Under the pieces are notes generated by a model, which was not told the origin of the DNA, searched no databases, and worked only from the letters and a program-made list of their open reading frames with translations. Shown here piece by piece: positions 28,531-38,135 of a stretch of 64,000 nucleotides of DNA. Both the position numbers and the translations under genes were made by a program. The stretch spans positions 868,001 through 932,000 of the forward strand of contig NZ_CP039964.1 in assembly GCF_005234135.1 (NCBI RefSeq), read 5' to 3'. The first letter of the stretch is position 1, and each line of letters begins with the position of its first letter. The stretch comes from Pseudorhodobacter turbinis. GTDB lineage: Bacteria; Pseudomonadota; Alphaproteobacteria; Rhodobacterales; Rhodobacteraceae.

Positions 28531-29661
28531 TCAGAGCTGTTCAATGTCGCCCCCGGCCCGCTTAGCATGGAAATCCGCAACAAAACCGGCCAATGCCCCA
28601 GTTGAGATGGCGTCTCGCAAACCCGCCATAAGGTCTTGATAGTAATGTAAGTTATGCCAAGTCAGCAGCATCGAACCGATAATCTCATCGGCCTTGATCA
28701 CATGATGCAAATAGGCCCGCGAATAGTTGCGACACGCCGGGCAGCCGCAGGCCTCATCCAGAGGGCGCGGGTCATCCTTGTGGCGAGCGTTGCGCATATT
28801 CACCTGACCGTGGCGCGTCCAGCCCTGGCCCGTGCGCCCCGAGCGTGAGGGCAAAACGCAGTCCATCATATCGATCCCGCGCTCCACAGCGCCGACGATA
28901 TCATCGGGCTTGCCCACGCCCATCAGGTAACGCGGCTTATCCTCGGGCAGCATATCGGGCGCATAATCCAGCACGCCAAACATCGCCTCCTGCCCCTCAC
29001 CCACCGCAAGACCGCCAACCGCATAGCCGTCAAATTCAATGGCGCGCAGGGCCTCGGCGCTTTCGGCGCGCAAGTCCTTTGTCACGCCGCCCTGCTGGAT
29101 CCCGAAAAGCGCATGCCCCGGACGGTCACCAAAGGCATCGCGCGACCTCTGCGCCCACCGCATCGAAAGCGCCATGGATTTCGCCACCTCGGCATCCGTT
29201 GCAGGCAGCGCCGGACATTCATCGAAACACATCACGATATCCGACCCAAGCAGCTTCTGGATCTCCATACTGCGCTCAGGGCTGAGCATATGTTTGGAGC
29301 CGTCGATATGGCTGGCAAAGCGCACGCCTTCCTCGGTCAGCTTGCGCAGGCTGGCAAGGCTCATCACCTGAAAGCCGCCGGAATCGGTCAGGATCGGCCG
29401 ATCCCAGTTCATGAATTTATGCAGCCCGCCCAGACCCGCAATCCGTTCCGCCGTCGGGCGCAGCATCAAATGATAGGTGTTGCCCAGCAAGATATCGGCC
29501 CCCGTCGCGCACACCGATTCCGGCATCATCGCCTTGACCGTGGCCGCCGTGCCCACAGGCATAAAGGCCGGCGTGCGAATTTCCCCGCGCGGGGTGGAAA
29601 TAACCCCCTTGCGCGCGCGCCCGTCGCGGGCCTCTACCTCAAAGCTGAACCGTTGTGTCAT
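28531..29661 (-). CDS. tgt: tRNA-guanine transglycosylase
   Basis: A 376-residue enzyme that exchanges guanine-34 for preQ1 in tRNAs with GUN anticodons. Visible features are the substrate Asp in [11 protein letters not shown] (about residue 93), the nucleophile region [15 protein letters not shown] and the zinc site [16 protein letters not shown]. It is divergent from modA across a 122-base region and upstream of the ccm operon. Confidence 0.95.
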   Translation of the reverse strand: MTQRFSFEVEARDGRARKGVISTPRGEIRTPAFMPVGTAATVKAMMPESVCATGADILLGNTYHLMLRPTAERIAGLGGLHKFMNWDRPILTDSGGFQVMSLASLRKLTEEGVRFASHIDGSKHMLSPERSMEIQKLLGSDIVMCFDECPALPATDAEVAKSMALSMRWAQRSRDAFGDRPGHALFGIQQGGVTKDLRAESAEALRAIEFDGYAVGGLAVGEGQEAMFGVLDYAPDMLPEDKPRYLMGVGKPDDIVGAVERGIDMMDCVLPSRSGRTGQGWTRHGQVNMRNARHKDDPRPLDEACGCPACRNYSRAYLHHVIKADEIIGSMLLTWHNLHYYQDLMAGLRDAISTGALAGFVADFHAKRAGGDIEQL

Positions 29662-29783
29662 GCGCCGCCCCTGTTACTCTTGCCCCCTTTTGCCGCGCCG
29701 CGCAGCAAAAGCCAAGCCTTGCCCTTGCAAGCCAATATCCCCCCTCGCTATACCTTGCAAAGAGCCCCACTTCAGGATGCCCC

Positions 29784-30503
29784 ATGTACCGCCCCACCCT
29801 TGCCCTGCTTTTGCTTGCCGCGCCTGCCAATGCTGATACGGCCCTCGCCGCCGTTGCTGCCAATTTCGCAAGCGCCGCAACCGAGCTGGCAACCGGATTC
29901 ACCGCGCAAACAGGGCATGAGGTGCAGATCACCACAGGCTCTACCGGTAAGCTATATGCGCAGATTACCGCAGGCGCGCCCTTTGATCTGATGCTTTCGG
30001 CTGATGCAGCCACCCCCGCCCGATTGCAGGCCGAGGGCCACGGCACCGCCGCCCCCTATGCCATCGGAGTGCTGACACTTTGGGCGCCGGATATGCCCAA
30101 GGACAGCACGCCCCGGGCCTTGCTGGATGCCAGTATCCGCCATATCGCCATCGCCAACCCTGACCTTGCCCCCTACGGTGCTGCTGCCAAATCCGCGCTT
30201 ACCAAGATGAGGCTTTTTGACGCAATTACCGATAAAATCGTGATGGGCCAAAATATCGGTCAGACCTTTGCCCTCGTGCAATCCGGCGCAGCCGAGGCCG
30301 GTTTTATCGCGCGATCCGCCCTTGCGGGAAATGTGACCGGCTATGCGTGGGATGTTTCGCCCGATCTTTACCCCACCATTCGTCAGGATGCGATCTTGCT
30401 GGCACACGGCAAGGATAACGCCGCCGCCCAAGGGTTTCTGGAATATCTTGCCAGCGATGCCGCCCGCGATGTGATCGCACGCTACGGCTATGACCTTCCA
30501 TGA
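29784..30503 (+). CDS. modA: Molybdate ABC transporter binding protein
   Basis: A 239-residue periplasmic protein: short signal peptide MYRPTLALLLLAAPANA, then AVAANFASAATELATGFTAQ, TGSTGKLYAQI and ALAGNVTGYAWDV as in ModA. It binds molybdate or tungstate. The start at 29784 is chosen for AGGATG just upstream. It overlaps modB by four bases. Confidence 0.9.
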   Translation: MYRPTLALLLLAAPANADTALAAVAANFASAATELATGFTAQTGHEVQITTGSTGKLYAQITAGAPFDLMLSADAATPARLQAEGHGTAAPYAIGVLTLWAPDMPKDSTPRALLDASIRHIAIANPDLAPYGAAAKSALTKMRLFDAITDKIVMGQNIGQTFALVQSGAAEAGFIARSALAGNVTGYAWDVSPDLYPTIRQDAILLAHGKDNAAAQGFLEYLASDAARDVIARYGYDLP

Positions 30504-31180
30504 CCCTGCCCGATCTTGGCCCGCTTTGGCTTACGCTTAAACTTGCGGCCATCACCACGGTGTTTTTATTGATCTTGGGCGCGCCCTTGGCGTGGTGGTT
30601 GGCGCGCACCCGGTCGCGCCTCAAACCCTTGATCGAGGCGCTAACCGCCCTGCCTTTGGTCTTGCCGCCGACGGTTCTGGGGTTCTACCTGCTGGTGCTG
30701 TTCAGCCCGAATTCAACATTTGGCGGATTCTGGGTGCAGGTCACGGGGGAAACCTTGACCTTTTCCTTCACCGGGCTTGTCATCGCCTCGATGCTCTATT
30801 CCCTTCCCTTCATGGTACAGCCCCTCCAATCCGCCTTTGAGGCCGTGGGCCGCGCCCCGCTGGAGGCTGCAATGATGCTGCGCGCCGGACCGCTGGATCG
30901 TTTTTTTACGGTGGCGGTGCCGATGGCAAAGCGTGGATTCCTGACGGCGCTGGTCCTGTCGTTCACCCATACGCTGGGTGAATTTGGCGTGGTGCTGATG
31001 GTGGGCGGCAACATCCCTGGCAAGACCAAGGTCATCTCCATCGCGATCTATGAGCATGTCGAGACGATCAATTACGCCGATGCCCATGTGCTTGCGGCCA
31101 TTCTTTTGGTGTTCTCATTTGCGACCTTGCTGATGGTCTATACCCTCAACCGGCGCTTTCCAAGCGGGGGGAATACGTAA
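30500..31180 (+). CDS. modB: Molybdate ABC transporter permease
   Basis: A 226-residue inner-membrane protein with five helices and the motifs LPLVLPPTVLGFYLL and HTLGEFGVVLMVGGNIPGKT, which are diagnostic for ModB. Overlaps modA (ATGA) and modC (one base), implying coupled translation. Confidence 0.94.
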   Translation: MTLPDLGPLWLTLKLAAITTVFLLILGAPLAWWLARTRSRLKPLIEALTALPLVLPPTVLGFYLLVLFSPNSTFGGFWVQVTGETLTFSFTGLVIASMLYSLPFMVQPLQSAFEAVGRAPLEAAMMLRAGPLDRFFTVAVPMAKRGFLTALVLSFTHTLGEFGVVLMVGGNIPGKTKVISIAIYEHVETINYADAHVLAAILLVFSFATLLMVYTLNRRFPSGGNT

Positions 31181-32277
31181 TGCTTTCAATTGATATAAAA
31201 ATTGAATATCAAGGCTTTATGCTACAAACCTGCCAAACAGTCTTAGCTTCTGGCGTGACAGCCCTTTTCGGGCGATCAGGCTCGGGGAAATCCACCTTGC
31301 TCCGGGTGATCTCGGGGCTAGAGGCGCGCGCCAAGGGCCGTGTTGCTTGGGGGGATGAGGTCTGGCAGGACGACAGCCATTTCACCCCGCCGCACAAGCG
31401 CGGCATTGGTTTTGTATTCCAGGACACGCGGCTGTTCCCTCATCTGACGGTTGCCCGGAATCTTGCCTATGCCGACAAACGTGCGCGCGGCCTGCCCGGC
31501 GCCAGCCTTGACGACATCGTAGACGCGCTGGACCTTGGCCCCCTGATGGCCCGCAATCCCGCCACCCTTTCGGGCGGGGAACAATCGCGCTGTGCCATTG
31601 GCCGCGCTTTGCTGACGCGCCCGCGCATGTTGCTGATGGATGAGCCGCTTGCCGCGCTTGACGCCACCCGCAAGGCCGAAATCCTGCCCTATCTGGAACG
31701 CCTTCGCGATCAGATCGGCACGCCAATCCTGTACGTCAGTCACAATATGGCCGAGGTGACGCGGCTGGCCAATCATCTGATGCTGATCGACGCGGGGCGC
31801 ATCACCCATTCCGGCCCGCTATCCGCGCTGCTCGCCGATCCGGCCGCCGCCCCCGCCCTTGGCCCGCAAGAGGCAGGCGCCGTAATAACCGCCACACTCA
31901 CCGCCCATGAGGCAGACGGGCTTAGCCGCCTGCAAACCGCCACCGCACCGCTGTTCTTGCCGCATATCGACGCCCCCCTTGGCAGCCGCCAGCGCATTCG
32001 CATTCTGGCCCAAGACGTAATTTTGGCGCGTGAGGCACCGACGGGCCTTTCCGCGCTTAACATTCTGCCCGCAGTCGTCAGCCAGATCAGCAGTGACGGA
32101 GATGCCGCCGTCATGGTGCAGTTGCGCGCGGGCAACGACCTTATCCTTGCCCGCGTCACCCGGCGATCGGCAGCGGCGCTTGGGCTTTGCGCCGGCATGG
32201 CCTGTTTTGCCATCGTCAAATCGGTCTCGGTCGCACCCGCCCATATCGGGCCCGACCATAACGCCACCCATCAATGA
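31180..32277 (+). CDS. modC: Molybdate ABC transporter ATP-binding protein
   Basis: A 365-residue ATPase: Walker [16 protein letters not shown]-loop VFQDTRLFPHL, signature LSGGEQSRCAIGRAL, Walker B MLLMDEPLAALD, switch His YVSHN, then a C-terminal molybdate-binding MOP/TOBE domain (NILPAVVSQI, VMVQLRAGNDLILARVTRRS). The MOP domain allows regulation by cellular molybdate. Confidence 0.94.
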   Translation: MLSIDIKIEYQGFMLQTCQTVLASGVTALFGRSGSGKSTLLRVISGLEARAKGRVAWGDEVWQDDSHFTPPHKRGIGFVFQDTRLFPHLTVARNLAYADKRARGLPGASLDDIVDALDLGPLMARNPATLSGGEQSRCAIGRALLTRPRMLLMDEPLAALDATRKAEILPYLERLRDQIGTPILYVSHNMAEVTRLANHLMLIDAGRITHSGPLSALLADPAAAPALGPQEAGAVITATLTAHEADGLSRLQTATAPLFLPHIDAPLGSRQRIRILAQDVILAREAPTGLSALNILPAVVSQISSDGDAAVMVQLRAGNDLILARVTRRSAAALGLCAGMACFAIVKSVSVAPAHIGPDHNATHQ

Positions 32278-32393
32278 CCATAAGAAAATATTGACGGCTT
32301 TCCCTTGCACCCTTGTGCGTTATGTTCCATCACTCATACCAATCTGACACCACGGGCCGGACGCCCGGAATTCTTGAGGAAGCGGGCACGCCA

Positions 32394-33368
32394 ATGGTTG
32401 AAGCAACAATGAAACCTACCGAAGAAATCTCTGTTCGTGAAGTTTTCGGCATTGATACCGATATGAAGGTCAAGGGCTTTGCGGAACCGACCGACCGTGT
32501 GCCTGCAATCGATCCGACCTATAAGTTTGATCCCGATACGACTTTGGCGATCCTTGCTGGCTACGGCTATAACCGCCGCGTCATGGTGCAAGGGTACCAC
32601 GGCACGGGAAAATCCACGCACATCGAACAGGTTGGCGCACGGCTGAACTGGCCCACCGTACGCGTCAACCTCGACAGCCACATCAGCCGGATCGACCTGA
32701 TCGGTAAGGATGCGATCAAGCTGCGAGACGGCAAGCAAGTAACCGAATTTCACGAAGGCATCTTGCCTTGGGCGCTGCGCAATCCTGTGGCGATCGTGTT
32801 TGATGAATATGACGCAGGCCGCGCCGATGTGATGTTTGTGATCCAGCGCGTGCTGGAACATGACGGCAAGCTGACATTGCTGGACCAGAATGAGATCATC
32901 ACACCGCACCCGTCCTTCCGTCTGTTTGCGACCGCCAACACCGTGGGCTTGGGCGATACCACCGGCCTTTACCACGGCACCCAACAAATCAACCAAGCGC
33001 AGATGGACCGCTGGTCGCTGGTCGCGACGTTGAACTACCTGTCGCATGACGCCGAGACCAATATCGTCCTGTCCAAGAACCCGCATTACAACACCGAAAA
33101 AGGCCGCAAGGAAATTGGCCAGATGGTCACCGTCGCCGATCTAACGCGCACGGCCTTCATGAACGGCGATCTTTCCACCGTGATGAGCCCGCGCACCGTG
33201 ATCACATGGGCCGAAAACGCGCGGATCTTTAAGAACATTGGCTATGCCTTCCGGCTGACCTTCCTCAACAAATGTGACGAGCTGGAGCGCCAGACGGTTG
33301 CCGAGTTCTATCAGCGCTGCTTTGACGAGGAACTGCCGGAATCGGCCGCGTCGCAGGCGATGAAGTAA
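32394..33368 (+). CDS. cobS: Aerobic cobaltochelatase subunit CobS
   Basis: A 324-residue AAA+ ATPase of the MoxR-like group that, with CobT and CobN, inserts cobalt into hydrogenobyrinate a,c-diamide in B12 synthesis. It has the family signature [17 protein letters not shown], Walker [10 protein letters not shown] and Walker [16 protein letters not shown] start at 32394 ([11 protein letters not shown]); 32409 is possible. No cobalamin riboswitch is seen upstream. A 70-base gap separates it from cobT. Confidence 0.93.
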   Translation: MVEATMKPTEEISVREVFGIDTDMKVKGFAEPTDRVPAIDPTYKFDPDTTLAILAGYGYNRRVMVQGYHGTGKSTHIEQVGARLNWPTVRVNLDSHISRIDLIGKDAIKLRDGKQVTEFHEGILPWALRNPVAIVFDEYDAGRADVMFVIQRVLEHDGKLTLLDQNEIITPHPSFRLFATANTVGLGDTTGLYHGTQQINQAQMDRWSLVATLNYLSHDAETNIVLSKNPHYNTEKGRKEIGQMVTVADLTRTAFMNGDLSTVMSPRTVITWAENARIFKNIGYAFRLTFLNKCDELERQTVAEFYQRCFDEELPESAASQAMK

Positions 33369-33438
33369 CGTCCTTCGGGGGAACCCCCACCGTCACCGGA
33401 ATGGCGGGGGAAACCCCGCCCTATAGGGGCCGAAATTT

Positions 33439-35310
33439 ATGTCCAAACCAACCGATAATCCCGCCGATCCGTTCAAGAAAGCCTTGGCAGAGGCGACAAA
33501 GGTCATGGCCAATGACGCGGAGCTGAACGTCACCTATTCGGTGGACCCCGCAGGCATGACCAAGGAAGGCATGCGCCTGCCCCAAGTCAGCCGCCGGATG
33601 ACCCGCGATGAGGTGTTGCTTGCCCGCGGCACGGCCGATGCTTTTGCCATGCGCCACAAATATCACGATGATGCCACGGCGGTGAAATACGCCCCAACCG
33701 GCAGTCTCGCGCGTGAGATTTACGAGGCGATGGAAACCGCCCGCTGTGAGGCGGTAGGTGCGCGTGACATGCCCGGCACCGCAGGCAATATCGACGCCAA
33801 AATCGGCCATGAGGCCAAGCGAAAAGGCTATGCTGAGATCACCCAAGCCGCTGACGCCCCGCTTGCCACGGCGGCAGGATATTTGGTGCGGCATCTGGCC
33901 ACCGGGCGCGACCTGCCAGCGGGGGCCGATAACGTCATGGAACTGTGGCGTGGCTTTATCGAGGAAAGCGCCTCGGAGACTTTGGACAACCTCGACAACG
34001 TGCTTGACGATCAGGCTGCTTTTGCGCGCCTCGCCCGTAAGGTGATCGCGGATCTTGGCTATGGCGACCAGCTTGGCGATGACCCCGATACCGAGGAAGA
34101 AGACCAAGACAGCGGCGATGAGGCCGAGCAGGAGCAGCAAGAAGAAAGCGGCTCTGACGACGACAGCCAAGACGACGAGAACGACGCCTCGGCCGAGCAA
34201 TCGCAAGAGGAACAGCAAGACGCCTCCCAAGCGCAAGTATCGGAGGACGAATCCTCGGATATGGAGCAGGGCGAAGAAGCGGAGATGCCCGAGGGCGAAG
34301 CCCCGATGGAACCGCCACCCCCCGCGCCCCATTCCGACGCTGATCCCAGCTATGTCGTCTACACCACTGATTTCGATGAGGAAATCCGTGCCGAAGATCT
34401 GGCCGAAATTGCCGAGCTTGAACGCCTGCGCGCCTATCTTGACCAGCAGCTAGAGCCTCTAAAGGGTGCCGTATCGCGGCTTGCCAACAAGCTGCAACGC
34501 CGTCTTCAGGCACAGCAAAACCGCAGCTGGCTGTTCGATCTGGAGGAGGGTACGCTGGACGCGGGCCGTCTGGCGCGGGTCGTGGCCAACCCGACCACGC
34601 CGCTGTCGTTCAAACAGGAAAAAGACACTGAGTTCCGCGATACCTGCGTAACTTTGCTTTTGGATAACTCGGGGTCGATGCGGGGGCGTCCGATCTCTAT
34701 TGCCGCGATTTGCGCCGATGTTCTGGCCCGCACGCTAGAGCGTTGCTCAGTCAAGGTGGAAATTCTTGGCTTTACCACCCGCGCTTGGAAGGGCGGGCAA
34801 AGCCGCGAACGCTGGCTGGGTGCAGGGCGCGAACAACAGCCCGGCCGCCTGAATGATTTGCGTCACATCATCTATAAATCCGCCGATGCACCTTGGCGGC
34901 GCGCGCGTCCCAATTTGGGCCTGATGATGAAAGAGGGCTTGCTGAAGGAAAACATCGACGGAGAGGCGCTTGAATGGGCGCACCGCCGCATGTTGGCCCG
35001 CCCCGAGGCGCGCAAGATCCTGATGGTGATTTCAGATGGCGCGCCGGTCGATGATTCCACCCTTTCGGTCAATCCCGCCAACTACCTTGAAAAGCATCTG
35101 CGCGATGTGATCGGCATGGTCGAGAAACGCAAAGCGATAGAGCTGATTGCCATCGGCATCGGCCATGACGTCACCCGCTATTACGACCGCGCGGTCACGA
35201 TCACCGATGTGGAACAACTTGCCGGCGCGATGACCGAACAGCTTGCGGGATTGTTCGACACCGATCCGCGCAAACGCGCGCGTGTACTGGGAATGAGAAA
35301 CGTAAAATGA
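33439..35310 (+). CDS. cobT: Aerobic cobaltochelatase subunit CobT
   Basis: A 623-residue partner of CobS. The middle is a very acidic low-complexity stretch (about residues 215-310, rich in Asp, Glu, Gln and Ser) and the C-terminal part is a von Willebrand A domain with [18 protein letters not shown] (about residues 410-422). The length fits the family. Its stop overlaps the start of the next gene by four bases. Confidence 0.93.
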   Translation: MSKPTDNPADPFKKALAEATKVMANDAELNVTYSVDPAGMTKEGMRLPQVSRRMTRDEVLLARGTADAFAMRHKYHDDATAVKYAPTGSLAREIYEAMETARCEAVGARDMPGTAGNIDAKIGHEAKRKGYAEITQAADAPLATAAGYLVRHLATGRDLPAGADNVMELWRGFIEESASETLDNLDNVLDDQAAFARLARKVIADLGYGDQLGDDPDTEEEDQDSGDEAEQEQQEESGSDDDSQDDENDASAEQSQEEQQDASQAQVSEDESSDMEQGEEAEMPEGEAPMEPPPPAPHSDADPSYVVYTTDFDEEIRAEDLAEIAELERLRAYLDQQLEPLKGAVSRLANKLQRRLQAQQNRSWLFDLEEGTLDAGRLARVVANPTTPLSFKQEKDTEFRDTCVTLLLDNSGSMRGRPISIAAICADVLARTLERCSVKVEILGFTTRAWKGGQSRERWLGAGREQQPGRLNDLRHIIYKSADAPWRRARPNLGLMMKEGLLKENIDGEALEWAHRRMLARPEARKILMVISDGAPVDDSTLSVNPANYLEKHLRDVIGMVEKRKAIELIAIGIGHDVTRYYDRAVTITDVEQLAGAMTEQLAGLFDTDPRKRARVLGMRNVK

Positions 35311-37094
35311 GCTTTCAAACCTTCACCGCCAGCGCTGATCCGTCCCAAGGCCCCGCCCGTCTGCAAGCCTTGCGCGAAAAGCTGCGGCTTGAAGGGTTGG
35401 ACGGTTTCATCATTCCCCGCGCCGATGCGCATCAGGGCGAAAATGTTGCGCCCCGCGATGATCGTTTGCAGTGGCTAACGGGGTTTACCGGCTCGGCGGG
35501 GTTTTGTATCGTGCTGCCGGATGTGGCGGGGGTGTTCATCGACGGGCGCTATCGCACACAGGTGAAAACCCAAGTGGATCTGGCACATTTCACTCCCGTC
35601 CCCTGGCCCGACATCAAGCCCGGCCCGTGGATCGCGGAGCACCTGCCCCAAGGCCGCATCGGCTTTGATCCATGGCTCCACACCCCCGACGAGATTGCGG
35701 CAATCGAGGCCACACTGGCAGGGCCGGCGGTTACACTGTGCCCCAGCGCCAATATGGTGGATGCGATCTGGCCCGATCAGCCCGCCCCCCACTTGGGCCG
35801 CGCCTTCATCCATCCCGATGCTTTGGCGGGCAAAACCAGCGCGCAGAAACGTGCGGATCTGGGTGCACAACTGCAAAAAGCAGGCCAAACCGCCGCCATC
35901 ATCACCCTGCCCGACAGCCTGTGCTGGCTGCTCAATATTCGCGGGACGGATGTACCGCGCACGCCGGTCTTGCACGGCTTTGCCATCCTGTTTGCCGATG
36001 GACACGTCAACCTGTTCACCGCCCCCGAAAAGCTGGACGGAGCCACGCGCGCCCATCTTGGCGATCAGGTCACGATTTCTGCACCCGCCGCCTTTGTGCC
36101 CACACTTCGTTCCTTGCAAGGGCCGGTGCGGGTTGACCGCGCAACAGCCCCCTTGGCGGTCTCGCTTGAATTGGAGGAGCCTGTCTGGGGCGATGACCCT
36201 TGCCGCCTGCCCAAGGCCTGCAAGACCGGTGCCGAGATCGCAGGCGCCCGCGCGGCCCATCTGCGTGACGGTGCCGCGATGGTTGAATTCCTGTGCTGGC
36301 TGGAGGCGCAGGCCCCAAGCGGCAAGCTGACCGAGATTGACGTTGTCAGGCAGCTCGAAGCCTATCGCCGCGCCACGAACCAGCTACATGATCTGAGCTT
36401 TGAGACCATCTGCGGCGCGGGCGAACATGGCGCGATTATGCATTACCGCGTGACCGACGAAAGCAACCGCCCCGTCACGCCCGGCGAGTTGCTCTTGGTT
36501 GATAGCGGTGCACAATACCGCGATGGCACCACCGACATCACCCGCACAATGGCCATCGGCCCCCTGCCCCAGGGCGGGGCAGAGGCCTATACCCGCGTGC
36601 TTCAAGGCATGATTTCCCTGTCACGGGCGCGCTGGCCCAAAGGGCTGGCAGGGCGCGATCTTGATCCGCTTGCGCGCTATCCGCTTTGGCTGGCAGGGAT
36701 GGATTTCAACCATGGCACCGGCCACGGCGTGGGGGCGTTTCTGTCGGTTCACGAAGGCCCGCAGCGTATCTCCAAGATGTCCGAAGAGCCCTTGCAGCCC
36801 GGCATGATTGTGTCAAACGAGCCGGGATATTACCGCGAAGGCGCCTTTGGCATCCGGCTGGAGAACCTGATCGTGGTGACGCCTGCCGCCAAACTGGCGG
36901 ATGACCGTGACCAGCTTTGCTTTGAAACACTAACCTTTGTGCCCTTTGACCGGCGCTTGATCGATCTGGCAATGCTTGCCCCCGGAGAGCGTGACTGGCT
37001 CAATGCCTATCATGCCGAGGTCGCGGCCAAGATCATGCCGCTCGTCTCGGCCCCTGCAGCGGAATGGCTAAAAAAGGCCTGCGCGCCGCTTTAA
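35307..37094 (+). CDS. Xaa-Pro aminopeptidase P family (M24B)
   Basis: A 595-residue cytoplasmic metallopeptidase with two creatinase-like N-terminal domains and a C-terminal pita-bread domain. Metal ligands: Asp in [19 protein letters not shown], His in [11 protein letters not shown], Glu in [11 protein letters not shown] and Glu in IRLENLI. The long form with C-terminal extension (WLKKACAPL end) matches aminopeptidase P1-like enzymes. It is coupled to cobT by ATGA overlap and converges on sufE with four shared bases. Confidence 0.9.
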   Translation: MSFQTFTASADPSQGPARLQALREKLRLEGLDGFIIPRADAHQGENVAPRDDRLQWLTGFTGSAGFCIVLPDVAGVFIDGRYRTQVKTQVDLAHFTPVPWPDIKPGPWIAEHLPQGRIGFDPWLHTPDEIAAIEATLAGPAVTLCPSANMVDAIWPDQPAPHLGRAFIHPDALAGKTSAQKRADLGAQLQKAGQTAAIITLPDSLCWLLNIRGTDVPRTPVLHGFAILFADGHVNLFTAPEKLDGATRAHLGDQVTISAPAAFVPTLRSLQGPVRVDRATAPLAVSLELEEPVWGDDPCRLPKACKTGAEIAGARAAHLRDGAAMVEFLCWLEAQAPSGKLTEIDVVRQLEAYRRATNQLHDLSFETICGAGEHGAIMHYRVTDESNRPVTPGELLLVDSGAQYRDGTTDITRTMAIGPLPQGGAEAYTRVLQGMISLSRARWPKGLAGRDLDPLARYPLWLAGMDFNHGTGHGVGAFLSVHEGPQRISKMSEEPLQPGMIVSNEPGYYREGAFGIRLENLIVVTPAAKLADDRDQLCFETLTFVPFDRRLIDLAMLAPGERDWLNAYHAEVAAKIMPLVSAPAAEWLKKACAPL

Positions 37095-37513
37095 ACCGTG
37101 GCAGCGGCGGTTTGTCGAATACGTTCGACCATAGCGCGAACACCGTTTGACCGCTGCGCCGACAGATGTTCGTCCAGCCCCAGCCGTGCCAGTTCGGCCC
37201 CCGCATCGACGCGCAGTACATCGGTAACAGTCAACCCCGCATAAAGCCCATGCAAAACCGCGATCAGCCCGCGCACGATCATCGCGTCGCTTTCGCCGTC
37301 AAAGCGGAAAATGGCATCCGGCCCCTGCCCTTCAATCTGCGGGTGCAACCAAACCTGACTGGCACAGCCGTCAACCTTCAGGCTTGGCACCTTGAAGGCC
37401 TCATCCAGCGCGGGCATCGCTTTGCCCAGATCGATCACATGGCGATAACGGTCTTCCCAATCCTCCAGAAACTCGAAGGTCTCGGCGATCTCTTCAAAGG
37501 CGGCGGTGGCCAT
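37091..37513 (-). CDS. sufE: Cysteine desulfuration protein SufE
   Basis: A 140-residue sulfur acceptor for a SufS-type desulfurase. The active Cys is in KVDGCASQVWL (about residue 51), and the FEFLEDWEDRYRHVIDLGK start is typical. The rest of the suf operon is not in the window, as is common when sufE is detached. It ends convergently with the aminopeptidase. Confidence 0.9.
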   Translation of the reverse strand: MATAAFEEIAETFEFLEDWEDRYRHVIDLGKAMPALDEAFKVPSLKVDGCASQVWLHPQIEGQGPDAIFRFDGESDAMIVRGLIAVLHGLYAGLTVTDVLRVDAGAELARLGLDEHLSAQRSNGVRAMVERIRQTAAATV

Positions 37514-37648
37514 AGTGTTGCTCCGTTTCCATTTCCACGCAGAGGTAGCGCCCTACGCGCCAAAGGTCCAGCTTTGCGCGCAGCAAATGCTTTCCAAATG
37601 CCGCGCTATGGGCTACCCAAGAGGCAACAGATAATAGGGAAAGCCGCT

Positions 37649-38101
37649 ATGAACAGACCGCTGGTCGCAGCCCTTTGCGCAACTTTGGCCCTCGGGGCCT
37701 GCTCCACCGTGGGGAAATCCCGCCTGAACCCGATGAACTGGTTCGGCGGATCAGAGGAAACCCAGGTGGTGACGGTCGAGGGCAAGCCCGTTGATCCGCG
37801 CCCGCTGATCACCCAGATCACCGATCTGAAGCTGGAGCGCATGCCCGGCGGTGTAATTATCCGCGCCACCGGCCTGCCGCCAAGCCAAGGGTTCTGGGAT
37901 GCCGAACTGGTGGCCCGTCCGGTCGAAGATGGCCAGATCACCTATGATTTCCATGTCTTCCCGCCCGTGCCCCCAAAAGCCGCCTCCACCCCGCAATCGC
38001 GGGAGGTGACGGTGGCCAGCTATCTGTCGAACACCAAGCTTGAGGGCATCCGCCAGATTACCGTGCAAGGCGCGACCAACGCCCGCAGCAGTCGGCGTTA
38101 A
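37649..38101 (+). CDS. Putative lipoprotein of unknown function
   Basis: A 150-residue protein with a lipoprotein signal (MNRPLVAALCATLALGAC, lipobox LGAC) followed by a soluble domain with no motif I can name (RPLITQITDLKLERMPGGVI, FWDAELVARP). The ATG at 37649 is the natural start given the signal peptide. Such small lipoproteins near sufE are common in Rhodobacterales. It ends at a terminator shared with the histidine kinase gene. Confidence 0.75.
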   Translation: MNRPLVAALCATLALGACSTVGKSRLNPMNWFGGSEETQVVTVEGKPVDPRPLITQITDLKLERMPGGVIIRATGLPPSQGFWDAELVARPVEDGQITYDFHVFPPVPPKAASTPQSREVTVASYLSNTKLEGIRQITVQGATNARSSRR

Positions 38102-38110
38102 GACCAAAAC

Positions 38111-38135
38111 GCCCTCCTTGTTTTTCAAGGGGGGC
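38111..38135. terminator. Bidirectional terminator between convergent genes
   Basis: GCCCTCCTTG (38111-38120) pairs with CAAGGGGGGC (38126-38135) over a TTTTT loop, with one G-T pair. It lies between a rightward lipoprotein gene and a leftward kinase gene, whose stop codon begins in its right arm. Confidence 0.65.

Noticed and set aside
29746..29752. ModE-box (CGCTATA) upstream of modA
   Set aside because: Only one half-site is found; the symmetric second half needed for ModE binding is missing.
32278..32393. Cobalamin riboswitch before cobS
   Set aside because: The spacer is too short and lacks the conserved B12-box sequence.
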